Shown here: in pieces, positions 43,020 through 51,402 of the stretch
Layout: each line of letters begins with the position of its first letter
Numbering within the stretch: the stretch's first letter is position 1
Assembly: GCA_964600385.1 (NCBI GenBank)
Contig: CAZRJC010000009.1
Span: 17,039 to 81,038, forward strand
Direction: 5' to 3'
Length of the DNA stretch: 64,000 nucleotides
Origin: DMER64 sp964600385
GTDB taxonomy: Bacteria > Bacteroidota > Bacteroidia > Bacteroidales > UBA932
Translations under genes and position numbers: made by a program
The notes under the pieces: generated by a model
Database searches by the model: none
The model's input: only the letters and a program-made list of their open reading frames with translations
Told to the model about the DNA's origin: nothing

Positions 43020-43963
43020 AAAGACGTAATTTTCTAAAGACAGCTTTTCTTGGCACAATTGCCGGAACTGTCGGATTAAAGGCTCCCCGTTTAATGGCAG
43101 GGAACGCCTCTGCAGCGGCTTCTGAAGCAAGTCCGGCTGCTCTTCCCGATATTGTGGCTGTAATGGGTGGAGAACCGGTCGATTTGTATGCAAGAGCCAT
43201 TGCTGAAATGGGTGGCATGAAGCAATATGTTAAACCCGGCATGAAGGTAGTGGTAAAACCAAATATCGGATGGGACAAAACTCCCGAGTATGCCGCCGAT
43301 ACCAATCCTGATCTGATTGCTGCGATTGTACGGGACTGTCTGGCAGCCGGGGCATCTGAGGTTAAGGTGTTTGATCATACCTGTGATCAGTGGAAAGGCT
43401 GTTACGAGAATAGCGGAATTAAGGATGCAGTACAAGAAGCGGGAGGAGAGATCGTCCCTGCTCATGAAGAACGTTATTTCCGTGAAGTGTCCCTGCCTAT
43501 GGGATTAAGAATGAAGAAAGCTAAAATTCATGAAGCCATAGTTGATTGTGACATCTGGATTAATGTCCCGATTCTTAAGAATCATGGCGGGGCAAAGATG
43601 ACTATTTGCATGAAGAATTACATGGGTATCGTATGGGACCGCCGCTACATGCATTCCAATGACCTGCAGCAATGCATAGCGGATGCCGCAACATACGAAA
43701 AACGACCTGTACTCAACATTGTGGACGCTTACCGCATTATGACACAAAACGGCCCCAAAGGACGTACGATTGAAGATGTACAGACTCCAAAAGCTATTTT
43801 TATGTCAAAGGACATTGTGGCACTCGACACGGCAGCCACCCAGTTCTTTAATCAGTACACAACCATGACCATTAAAGATGCGTCCCATATTGTACTGGCT
43901 GAAAAACACCGGTTGGGCACCACCAATCTTTCCTCTCTGAATATTAAGCGTATTCGTTTATAA
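43016..43963 (+). CDS. Tat-exported DUF362 protein
   Basis: A 315-residue protein with a twin-arginine signal (KRRNFLKTAF, then a hydrophobic stretch to about residue 35), so it is exported folded. The DUF362 domain follows, with VVVKPNIGWDKTP and WINVPILKNHGGAKMT. It has a few scattered cysteines but no ferredoxin motif. It forms a tight pair with the polyferredoxin gene that follows (TAATG overlap), suggesting a membrane-bound redox complex with a periplasmic partner. The function is unknown. Confidence 0.85.
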   Translation: MKRRNFLKTAFLGTIAGTVGLKAPRLMAGNASAAASEASPAALPDIVAVMGGEPVDLYARAIAEMGGMKQYVKPGMKVVVKPNIGWDKTPEYAADTNPDLIAAIVRDCLAAGASEVKVFDHTCDQWKGCYENSGIKDAVQEAGGEIVPAHEERYFREVSLPMGLRMKKAKIHEAIVDCDIWINVPILKNHGGAKMTICMKNYMGIVWDRRYMHSNDLQQCIADAATYEKRPVLNIVDAYRIMTQNGPKGRTIEDVQTPKAIFMSKDIVALDTAATQFFNQYTTMTIKDASHIVLAEKHRLGTTNLSSLNIKRIRL

Positions 43964-45471
43964 TGAAATTATATCCAATATTAAAATGGGCAAGAAGGGC
44001 ATTGGCCGTGGCGGTCATTGCGCTGATTACTTACTTCTTTATATTCTCTTCTGCCAATGCTACCGGAATATGGGCAGCTCTTTTAAGAGTCCAGTTTATC
44101 CCCGGTGTATTGGGAATTACTACCGGCGGTGCACTGACGGTTGCCGGGATTTTATTGCTGACACTTCTTTTTGGAAGAGTTTACTGCTCCCTGCTGTGTC
44201 CGTTGGGTATTTATCAGGATATTGTAAACAGGATCGCATGGTTTATCAAGTCCAGGCAAAAAAGACGTACGCACTACAGTAAACCGAACAACGGTGTCCG
44301 GTACGGAATTCTTGCTTTTGTAACCATATGCGCGGTATTCGGTTTTACATATCCGCTCGCCTGGCTGGACCCATACTGCCTTTTTGGGAAAATGGCTGTT
44401 AATCTGGGCCGTCCGTTAGTAGCAGGTATAACTGGCGCAGAGTATTACACATGGAGCTGGCCCGCTTTTGCGTTTGCGGCAGCTTTTTTTACGTTTATTA
44501 CCTTACTGGCGGCTTTCAGGGGGCGTTACTATTGTAACACTATCTGTCCGGTTGGCACATTACTGGGACTGGTATCAAGAATATCCATGTTCAGGATACA
44601 TGTCAATGAAAGCGATTGCCGTCATTGCCTTTTGTGTGGAAAATCCTGTAAATCATATTGTCTGGATAGCTCTGGAATAAAAGTTGACCATTCACGTTGT
44701 GTAGTCTGCCTGAATTGCATAGGATGCTGTAACAGCAAAGCGGTTACTTATTCTTTTGCATGGAAAAAGAAAGCAGCTGCAGTACAGGAGAAACAAGAAC
44801 CCGTAGCGGAGAATAAAGGCCGGAGAGCATTTCTGGTATCGGCTCTGGGTGCCGGCGTCAGTTTGGGTGCAGGAGCGGCTTTGCTTAACAGGTTCAAAGG
44901 AAAAGCAAAAGTAAAAGTTGGGGCAGGTCTTCCTCCGGGGGCAGGGAATCTTGAAAGATTACAGGATAAATGTATTGCATGTCATGCCTGTGTTGCAGCC
45001 TGTCCTTCCCATATCATCAAGCCGGCATACGGAGAGCTTGGGTGGCAGGGTTTCATGCTGCCAGCTGTGTCGTATGAACACGGTTTCTGTGGCTTTGAAT
45101 GTCAAAAATGTCAGGAAGTATGTCCTTCCGGTGCCTTGCAGCGTATGAGCCTCGAAGAAAAAAAGCTGACCAAATTGGGTGTGGCCAAGTTTACCCTGGA
45201 GAACTGCATTGTCTACAAAGACGGTACCGATTGCGGCGCTTGCGACGAGCATTGCCCCGTGAAGGCAGTAGCCATGATGCCCAGAGAAGGCTCGGACAAG
45301 CTTTTCCCCAAGGTAACTCCAAAAGTCTGCATAGGCTGCGGTGGCTGTGAATACATCTGTCCCGCCAGACCAAAGGCAATTGTGGTTATCCCCCTGGCCG
45401 AGCAGAGAAGAGCGGATAAACCGCATGTAGAAGTACAAATAAAAGTAGATATAGAAGGATTCGGATTCTGA
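43963..45471 (+). CDS. Membrane polyferredoxin, NapH-like with extra ferredoxin domains
   Basis: A 502-residue electron-transfer protein. The N-terminal half has about five membrane helices and the NapH/CcoG-type motifs CSLLCPLGIYQD and CNTICPVGTLLG, followed by a first pair of cysteine clusters (CRHCLLCGKSC, CVVCLNCIGCC). After a hydrophobic twin-arginine-like stretch (GRRAFLVSALGAGVSLGAG) come further 4Fe-4S motifs: CIACHACVAACP, CQKCQEVCP, CGACDEHCP and CIGCGGCEYICP. It is likely to link quinones or low-potential cytoplasmic carriers to the DUF362 protein. Confidence 0.88.
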   Translation: MKLYPILKWARRALAVAVIALITYFFIFSSANATGIWAALLRVQFIPGVLGITTGGALTVAGILLLTLLFGRVYCSLLCPLGIYQDIVNRIAWFIKSRQKRRTHYSKPNNGVRYGILAFVTICAVFGFTYPLAWLDPYCLFGKMAVNLGRPLVAGITGAEYYTWSWPAFAFAAAFFTFITLLAAFRGRYYCNTICPVGTLLGLVSRISMFRIHVNESDCRHCLLCGKSCKSYCLDSSGIKVDHSRCVVCLNCIGCCNSKAVTYSFAWKKKAAAVQEKQEPVAENKGRRAFLVSALGAGVSLGAGAALLNRFKGKAKVKVGAGLPPGAGNLERLQDKCIACHACVAACPSHIIKPAYGELGWQGFMLPAVSYEHGFCGFECQKCQEVCPSGALQRMSLEEKKLTKLGVAKFTLENCIVYKDGTDCGACDEHCPVKAVAMMPREGSDKLFPKVTPKVCIGCGGCEYICPARPKAIVVIPLAEQRRADKPHVEVQIKVDIEGFGF

Positions 45472-45473
45472 TC

Positions 45474-46166
45474 CTACTCCCGTCCGGGATGATCCAAAAG
45501 TTCAGGCCTTAGCCGTTCAGTACGGCTGAGGCTTTGTTCTTCCTGCCAGGTGTGGATTAGTTTGGGATTTCCGCTCAGAAGCACTTCCGGAACTTTCCAT
45601 CCGTTAAACTCGGCAGGACGTGTATAAACAGGCGGCGAAAGCAAACGGTCCTGGAAACTGTCACTGAGTGCCGAGGTTTCATCGCTTAGTGCCCCCGGAA
45701 TAAGCCGGACCAGCGAATCGACGAGGGCTGCGGCAGGAATCTCTCCTCCGCTTAGTACGTAATTACCAATGGAAATCTCTCTGGTTATTAAATGCTCCCT
45801 TATCCTGTGGTCAATACCTTTGTAATGTCCGCATAGAATCATAATGTTTTCAAGGCAGGAAAGACGGTTTGCCATGGGCTGGTCCAGCAGTTCACCATCT
45901 GGGCTCATATAGATGATTTCGTCGTAGATACGGTCCTTTTTTAGCTTGTCCATGAGAGTGAAAACAGGCTCAATCATCAGCACCATGCCTGCATCCCCTC
46001 CAAACGGATAATCGTCTACCTGACGGTAATGTCCTTTGCCGTACTCCCTGAGGTCATGCACGTGAATTTCTACAAGAGACTTGTCCTGAGCTCTTTTAAC
46101 AATAGAGTGGGATAAAGGGCTTACAAGAAGTTCCGGAAGGACTGAAATAATATCTATTCGCATCAT
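45474..46166 (-). CDS. trmD: tRNA (guanine-37-N1)-methyltransferase TrmD
   Basis: Methylates G37 next to the anticodon of tRNAs reading CNN codons, which prevents frameshifting. The 230-residue SPOUT-fold protein shows YPFGGDAGMVLMIEP, LCGHYKGIDHRI and ISIGNYVLSGGE, which form the trefoil knot and SAM site. ATGs at 46166 and 46163 are both possible. The promoter box is only 4-7 bases upstream, so the transcript may be nearly leaderless. The 3' ends of trmD and the polyferredoxin gene are two bases apart. Confidence 0.95.
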   Translation of the reverse strand: MMRIDIISVLPELLVSPLSHSIVKRAQDKSLVEIHVHDLREYGKGHYRQVDDYPFGGDAGMVLMIEPVFTLMDKLKKDRIYDEIIYMSPDGELLDQPMANRLSCLENIMILCGHYKGIDHRIREHLITREISIGNYVLSGGEIPAAALVDSLVRLIPGALSDETSALSDSFQDRLLSPPVYTRPAEFNGWKVPEVLLSGNPKLIHTWQEEQSLSRTERLRPELLDHPGRE

Positions 46167-46170
46167 GCGG

Positions 46171-46178
46171 CAAAAGTA
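46171..46178 (-). promoter_or_regulatory. Promoter -7 box for trmD
   Basis: The minus strand reads TACTTTTG (TAnnTTTG). It ends four to seven bases before the two candidate ATG codons, which would give a nearly leaderless message. Confidence 0.5.
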
Positions 46179-46208
46179 ATCATTATTCGGTTTATTGGAC
46201 TTTTTGAT

Positions 46209-46216
46209 TACATTTG
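46209..46216 (+). promoter_or_regulatory. Promoter -7 box for the DUF349 gene
   Basis: TACATTTG matches TAnnTTTG and ends 31 bases before the ATG at 46248. It probably also serves yidC and yggS. Confidence 0.6.
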
Positions 46217-46247
46217 CAAGTTGAAAATATTATTCCTGAAAAGTACA

Positions 46248-48047
46248 ATGGATCTCGAAATGAACATGTCTGCTCCAGAGGAGCAATTCAACAACGATCA
46301 AATTCAAGAAAATGAAGTTGTTGAAAATACGCGAAGCGCAGAATCGGTAGATTACTCATCATTTACTATTGTTGAACTGCTGGCTGAGTTTGAACGCCTC
46401 ATTGAGGCAGAGGACAAGACAGAAATGCATAAGAATGCAGAAATCATTAAGTCTTGTTTTTATAAACTCCTTAAAAAAGATCAGCCCGAACACCCCGAAG
46501 ATCCGGATCATCCGGAGCCCGCTTCCGAGACATCAGAGGTTTCTGAGACAACAGAAGAAACAGCTTTCAAAAAGCTGTATGCCAGATACAAAGTGTTGCG
46601 CTCAGATCTAATGCGCAATATTGAGCAACAGAAAGAAAAAAATCTGGAAGAAAAACTGGTTATCATTGAGGATATTAAAAAACTCCTTGATAAACAGGAA
46701 GATATCAATCATACATTTCCGGAATTCCGGGCTCTCCAATTACACTGGAAAGAAGTGGGTCCTGTTCCGCTGGCCCGTACCAAGGATGTCTGGGAAACCT
46801 ATCAGCATTACGTAGAAAAATTTTACGATTTCGTTAAGATAAATAACGAACTGCGTGACCTGGATTTCAAACGGAATCTTGAACTGAAGGAGCAATTATG
46901 CAATAAAGCAGAAGTCCTGATTAATGAACCGGGTGTTATTTCGGCTTTCCACAAACTTCAGAAGTTACATGAAGAATGGCGTGAGATCGGTCCAATTCAA
47001 AGGGAATTACGCGAACCGCTCTGGGAACGCTTCAAAGCAAGTACAACAGCAATTAACAAACGCCATCAGGATTTCTTTGAAGAACAGAAAAAACAGCAAA
47101 AAGCCAACCTCGATGCCAAACTGGTTTTATGTGACAAAGCCGAGGCTATCGCCAACGAACCCGTAGAAGACGGAAGTAACTGGAACAAACGGGCCAAAGA
47201 ACTGGAAGACCTTCAGAAAGAATGGCGTACCATCGGTTTTGCTTCGAAAAAGGAAAACCAGAATGTTTATGACCGTTTTCGCGCTGCATGTGATAAATTT
47301 TACGGGGCAAAACGCGAGTTCTATGCTTCTTTCAAGAATGAGATGCAGGATAATATGGCCAAGAAAATTGCTTTGTGCGAACAGGCCGAGGCCATTAACA
47401 AGAGCGAGGAATGGCGTAAAACAACTGATCAGTTGATCAATTTGCAGAAGCAGTGGAAAGAGATCGGACCTGTTCCCCGGAAACAGGCAGAAGTGGTATG
47501 GAAACGTTTCCGTGCCGCCTGCGATGATTTCTTTACACGCAGAGCCAAACATTTTTCCGGTGTTGACTCTTCCTATGAAGAAAATCTGGCAGCTAAAGAG
47601 GCTCTTCTCAAAGAGATGGAATCCTTCGATGGCCAATCCGTTCAGGATCTGGCAAGTGCACTTAAGGATATACAGACAAAATGGAACGCCATAGGTTTTG
47701 TTCCCATAAAGGAAAAAGACCGTATTCAGGCTGCATATAAAGCCTTCATGGATAAACATTTTGGAGATCTCCGTTCGCAAGGTTCAGATAGAAGAGGTTC
47801 CTACAGAAACAACCGTGGCAAATCTGATGACGTAAGAAGCGGGAGAGACAAACTCATTCAGCGTTTCCGTCAATTGGAATCGGATATTACTGTATGGGAA
47901 AATAATATGGGATTCTTTGCCAAATCAAAAACTGCAGATAAAATTCTGGCCGATACCCGCAAAAAGATCGAGGAAGCAAAACAGGAACTTACTCAGCTGG
48001 AAGAAAAAATCAGGACTTTTGACAAACAGGGTGAATCCGGTAATTAA
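46248..48047 (+). CDS. DUF349 repeat protein
   Basis: A 599-residue soluble, mostly helical protein. An acidic N-terminal region (Pro/Glu-rich, about 60-110) is followed by at least five DUF349 repeats, each of ~75 residues and marked by a W-[KRN]-x-[IV]-G core: HWKEVGPVP, EWREIGPIQ, EWRTIGFAS, QWKEIGPVP and KWNAIGFVP. A coiled coil ends the protein. Function is unknown in Bacteroidota. A TTG upstream in frame (46221) was rejected because the ATG at 46248 has a better position after the promoter. Confidence 0.85.
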   Translation: MDLEMNMSAPEEQFNNDQIQENEVVENTRSAESVDYSSFTIVELLAEFERLIEAEDKTEMHKNAEIIKSCFYKLLKKDQPEHPEDPDHPEPASETSEVSETTEETAFKKLYARYKVLRSDLMRNIEQQKEKNLEEKLVIIEDIKKLLDKQEDINHTFPEFRALQLHWKEVGPVPLARTKDVWETYQHYVEKFYDFVKINNELRDLDFKRNLELKEQLCNKAEVLINEPGVISAFHKLQKLHEEWREIGPIQRELREPLWERFKASTTAINKRHQDFFEEQKKQQKANLDAKLVLCDKAEAIANEPVEDGSNWNKRAKELEDLQKEWRTIGFASKKENQNVYDRFRAACDKFYGAKREFYASFKNEMQDNMAKKIALCEQAEAINKSEEWRKTTDQLINLQKQWKEIGPVPRKQAEVVWKRFRAACDDFFTRRAKHFSGVDSSYEENLAAKEALLKEMESFDGQSVQDLASALKDIQTKWNAIGFVPIKEKDRIQAAYKAFMDKHFGDLRSQGSDRRGSYRNNRGKSDDVRSGRDKLIQRFRQLESDITVWENNMGFFAKSKTADKILADTRKKIEEAKQELTQLEEKIRTFDKQGESGN

Positions 48048-48055
48048 AACTATTT

Positions 48056-49918
48056 ATGGATAAAAACACTATATGGGCAATCTTGCTTATTGGCGCCATT
48101 CTCCTTGGTTTTAGCTTCTATAATTCTAGTGTAACCAAGGAAAGGAAAAGAGAACAGTTCGTACAGGATTCTATAGCGTACGTCGAAGCGCAGAAGGCTA
48201 TTGAACAAGCAGATAAAACCATTAGTCCGGTTTCTCAGCCGGACTCTTCATCTGTTCCGGGTCTTGTACCCTCACAAAGCGGAGACCTTTATACAAATTC
48301 ATTCCTGAATGCTGCAGGTTTGGGCAGTGAGCAGTTTTACACACTCGAAAACGATAAGATAGCCGTTACTTTCACTAACAAAGGAGGGCAGCCATACAGT
48401 GTCCGGATAAAAGGCTTCAAAACTTATAGCGGCGACAGCCTTATCATTTTTGAAGGCAACAATAACCATCTGTCATTAAATGTTTATGCCGGTCAACAGA
48501 TAAATACATCCGATTTTTATTTCACTCCCGAATCGGTCCAGGATAATAAAATACAAACATATACTCTGTATTTCAGTGAAAATGCCTATATCCAGTATGC
48601 CTATTTTCTGGAAGAAGAATCGTATCTGCTAAAAATGGACGTTCGCATGGTGGGTATGGACGCATTCATTCCCAGAAATGTAACACAGCTGGATTTTGAC
48701 TGGACCGTGGATATACGTCAGCTGGAGAAAGGTTTTGACAACGAAAAAAATTATTCAACGGTATCGTATAAATTTCCAAATACCAAGGACGTAGAGAATC
48801 TGGGTCTTAGAAAAGCAGATGCAAAGGAATCCCTGAAAACAAAAACCGAATGGGTTGCTTTTCAACAACAGTTTTTCTCTGCGATTCTCATCTCTGATAA
48901 TAATTTCCTGGGTGGTGATATTTCGTTCCGTTTTTATGAAGCCGGAAATCAGGATTCGCTGCTAATGAACTGCAAGGCTGTTATGCAGTTGCCTTACCAG
49001 GTGGCAGCAGAACAAAGCATTCCCCTTCAGTTCTATTTCGGCCCTAATGGTTATTACGCGCTTAAGTCCTATGACCGTTCTTTCGAGAAGATAATTCCCA
49101 TGGGAGGGGCATTGGTTAGCTGGATAAACCGTTTTCTGATCATTCCCACATTCAACTTACTGAATAAATATATAGCCAACTTCGGCCTTATCATATTGCT
49201 GATGACTATCTTCATTAAGCTCATCATCACTCCTTTCACGCTAAAGTCTTATATGTCTTCGGCCAAAATGAGAGTGCTTAAGCCCGAGATAGACAAGATC
49301 AACGCCAAGTATCCCAAGAAAGAAGATGCCATGAAGAAACAGCAGGAAACCATGGCTCTTTACAAGAAGACAGGAGTGAGTGTCATGGGCGGATGCTGGC
49401 CCATGTTACTTCAGATGCCCATCCTGTTTGCCATGTTCCGTTTCTTCCCGGGATCTATTGAATTACGACAGGAAGGATTCCTGTGGGCAGATGACCTGAG
49501 CGGTTTTGATTCCATCCTTGACCTTCCTTTCAAAATTCCTCTCTATGGCAACCACATCAGTCTTTTTGCCCTTTTGATGGCGGTTTCCATGTTCTTCTAT
49601 TCCAAGATGAATATGAAACAACAGGCTTCCAATCAGCAAATGCCGGGTATGCAGGGTATGATGCTCTATGTGATGCCAATAATGATGCTGGCCGTTTGTA
49701 ATAACCTTTCTGCTGCGCTCAGTTATTATTACCTGCTTTCCAACCTGATTACCATGCTTCAGACCTTTATCATTCAGAAATTCTTTGTGAATGAAGAAAA
49801 GTTGTACAAACAACTTAAGGAAAAAGCCGAGAAAGCTCCGGTAGCCAAAAAATCAAAATTCCAGCAACGGCTCGAGGAAATGCAGCGTGCACAGCAGCAA
49901 CAGTCCAGAAGACGATAA
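48056..49918 (+). CDS. yidC: Membrane protein insertase YidC
   Basis: Inserts and folds inner-membrane proteins, alone or with Sec. The 620-residue protein has an N-terminal membrane helix, a large periplasmic domain (about 60-345) and the conserved C-terminal core with about five helices, including the positively charged loop AKMRVLKPEIDKINAKYPKK and the GGCWPMLLQMPILFAMF segment. A basic tail (KKSKFQQRLEEMQRAQQQQ) probably binds ribosomes. It overlaps yggS by one base (TAATG). Confidence 0.96.
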   Translation: MDKNTIWAILLIGAILLGFSFYNSSVTKERKREQFVQDSIAYVEAQKAIEQADKTISPVSQPDSSSVPGLVPSQSGDLYTNSFLNAAGLGSEQFYTLENDKIAVTFTNKGGQPYSVRIKGFKTYSGDSLIIFEGNNNHLSLNVYAGQQINTSDFYFTPESVQDNKIQTYTLYFSENAYIQYAYFLEEESYLLKMDVRMVGMDAFIPRNVTQLDFDWTVDIRQLEKGFDNEKNYSTVSYKFPNTKDVENLGLRKADAKESLKTKTEWVAFQQQFFSAILISDNNFLGGDISFRFYEAGNQDSLLMNCKAVMQLPYQVAAEQSIPLQFYFGPNGYYALKSYDRSFEKIIPMGGALVSWINRFLIIPTFNLLNKYIANFGLIILLMTIFIKLIITPFTLKSYMSSAKMRVLKPEIDKINAKYPKKEDAMKKQQETMALYKKTGVSVMGGCWPMLLQMPILFAMFRFFPGSIELRQEGFLWADDLSGFDSILDLPFKIPLYGNHISLFALLMAVSMFFYSKMNMKQQASNQQMPGMQGMMLYVMPIMMLAVCNNLSAALSYYYLLSNLITMLQTFIIQKFFVNEEKLYKQLKEKAEKAPVAKKSKFQQRLEEMQRAQQQQSRRR

Positions 49919-50571
49919 TGATAGCTCAACGGCTAAGACAAATTATAGATGAGATACCGCAGCAAGTTACCCTTGTTGCGGTATCAAAATTTCAACCCGT
50001 AGCATTGCTTAATGAAGCCTATTTCGCCGGGCAGCGTGATTTTGGTGAGAACCGCCCGCAGGAAATGATGCAAAAAAAGCCCCTTATGCCGCCAGATATC
50101 CGATGGCATTTTATTGGACACCTCCAGACGAACAAAGTACGGTTTGTGGTAGGCAATGCAGTGCTTATTCATTCTGTGGACAGCCTGAGCCTTCTTGCTG
50201 CCATCCAGAAACAGGCAGAAAAACTGGGAATCATACAAGATGTGCTGCTTCAGGTTCATATTGCTCTGGAAGAAACAAAACAAGGTCTTGATCCCTGCGA
50301 TCTGGCGTCTTTGCCTGCCTTTTTACCCAATGTCCGGATATGCGGCCTCATGGGAATGGCTACTTTGACCCCCGATACTGAACGAGTACGCATGGAGTTC
50401 AGGTCGCTTAGAACTTTATTTGAGCAACTTAAACGCGACCGGTATGAGGAAATGGAGTGTTTTGCTCACTGTTCAATGGGCATGTCTTCAGATTATCATC
50501 TGGCCATTGAGGAAGGGAGCACAATGGTTCGCATAGGCAGTGCTATATTTCCGCCTCGCCCTGGAAAATAA
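49918..50571 (+). CDS. yggS: PLP homeostasis protein, YggS family
   Basis: Single-domain PLP-binding protein of 217 residues that maintains pyridoxal phosphate and amino-acid balance without a defined reaction. The PLP lysine is in AVSKFQP (about K24). GENRPQEMMQK, WHFIGHLQTNK and SMGMSSDYHLAIEEGSTMVRIGSAIF are classic family motifs (the last quoted in part: SMGMSSDY). It overlaps the convergent dapF gene by 29 bases. Confidence 0.94.
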   Translation: MIAQRLRQIIDEIPQQVTLVAVSKFQPVALLNEAYFAGQRDFGENRPQEMMQKKPLMPPDIRWHFIGHLQTNKVRFVVGNAVLIHSVDSLSLLAAIQKQAEKLGIIQDVLLQVHIALEETKQGLDPCDLASLPAFLPNVRICGLMGMATLTPDTERVRMEFRSLRTLFEQLKRDRYEEMECFAHCSMGMSSDYHLAIEEGSTMVRIGSAIFPPRPGK

Positions 50572-51334
50572 ATGCAGCAGGTCCTGAAAGCATAACGTTC
50601 CTGAAAGTCCTGTTATCAGGCTCGTAATCTACGTGTAATTTTCCTCCTTTTGCCTGGATATCCCAATGAGTCAATCCGTTCCCTGTGTGAATACCTGCAG
50701 CTATGGCCGATGCAGTAGAACCTGTACCGCAGGCCCAGGTTTCATCTTCAACACCCCTTTCGAAAGTGCGGATAAAAAGGCATCCGTTATCCAGAATCTC
50801 AACGAAATTCACATTAATCCCGTGCGTTCCAAAGTCCTTATGGGAACGCCAGTATTTTCCCTCGTTGAATACATCGGTGTTTTGTACATCTCTCACAAAT
50901 TTTACCAGGTGAATAGATCCGGTGTTGACTATGTAGCTGCCGGTGTCGTAGGTTATGACCTCAGGGACATCGCGTATTTGGAGTTTTATTGTCGAAATAT
51001 TGTCTTTTCGTTCAAGTACGGTTGCTTTATGCGGTCCGTCAACAGCGGTGAAGAGAAGATTGTCTATGCCCAATCTGTCGGCAAAGGCAGAAATGCATCG
51101 GCCGCCATTCCCGCACATGGTTCCTTCATAGCCGTCTGAGTTATAAAATTGCATGGAAAAACCATATGGAGCCTCTGCTGTTCCCAGAAGCATAAGTCCG
51201 TCTGCGCCTATGCCAAAACGGCGGTGACAAAGGAATTCGATCTGCCTGTGATCAAGCATATATTCACCGGAACGGTTATCAATAATAATGAAATCATTTC
51301 CGGCACCGTGGTATTTACAAAATGTCAGTTTCAT
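50543..51334 (-). CDS. dapF: Diaminopimelate epimerase
   Basis: Converts LL- to meso-diaminopimelate for lysine and peptidoglycan synthesis. The 263-residue protein has both catalytic cysteines: in TMCGNGGRC and in ETWACGTGSTAS. The N-terminal KYHGAGNDFIIID motif is also diagnostic. The product is the substrate of lysA at 39-40 kb. It is transcribed alone, with a promoter box at 51380-51387. Confidence 0.96.
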   Translation of the reverse strand: MKLTFCKYHGAGNDFIIIDNRSGEYMLDHRQIEFLCHRRFGIGADGLMLLGTAEAPYGFSMQFYNSDGYEGTMCGNGGRCISAFADRLGIDNLLFTAVDGPHKATVLERKDNISTIKLQIRDVPEVITYDTGSYIVNTGSIHLVKFVRDVQNTDVFNEGKYWRSHKDFGTHGINVNFVEILDNGCLFIRTFERGVEDETWACGTGSTASAIAAGIHTGNGLTHWDIQAKGGKLHVDYEPDNRTFRNVMLSGPAAFIFQGEAEI

Positions 51335-51379
51335 CTATTTGGTATGAAATTTGAGTTAATGAGGGTCATAGAATTTTTA

Positions 51380-51387
51380 CAAATTTA
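51380..51387 (-). promoter_or_regulatory. Promoter -7 box for dapF
   Basis: The minus strand reads TAAATTTG (TAnnTTTG), 45 bases upstream of the dapF ATG. No matching box was found for the divergent htrA gene in the same gap. Confidence 0.5.
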
Positions 51388-51402
51388 AGAGATTATAGAG
51401 AT

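Noticed and set aside
47127..47780. Minus-strand 217-residue ORF within the DUF349 gene
   Set aside because: The repeat pattern of the plus frame explains the sequence; the minus ORF has no family features.
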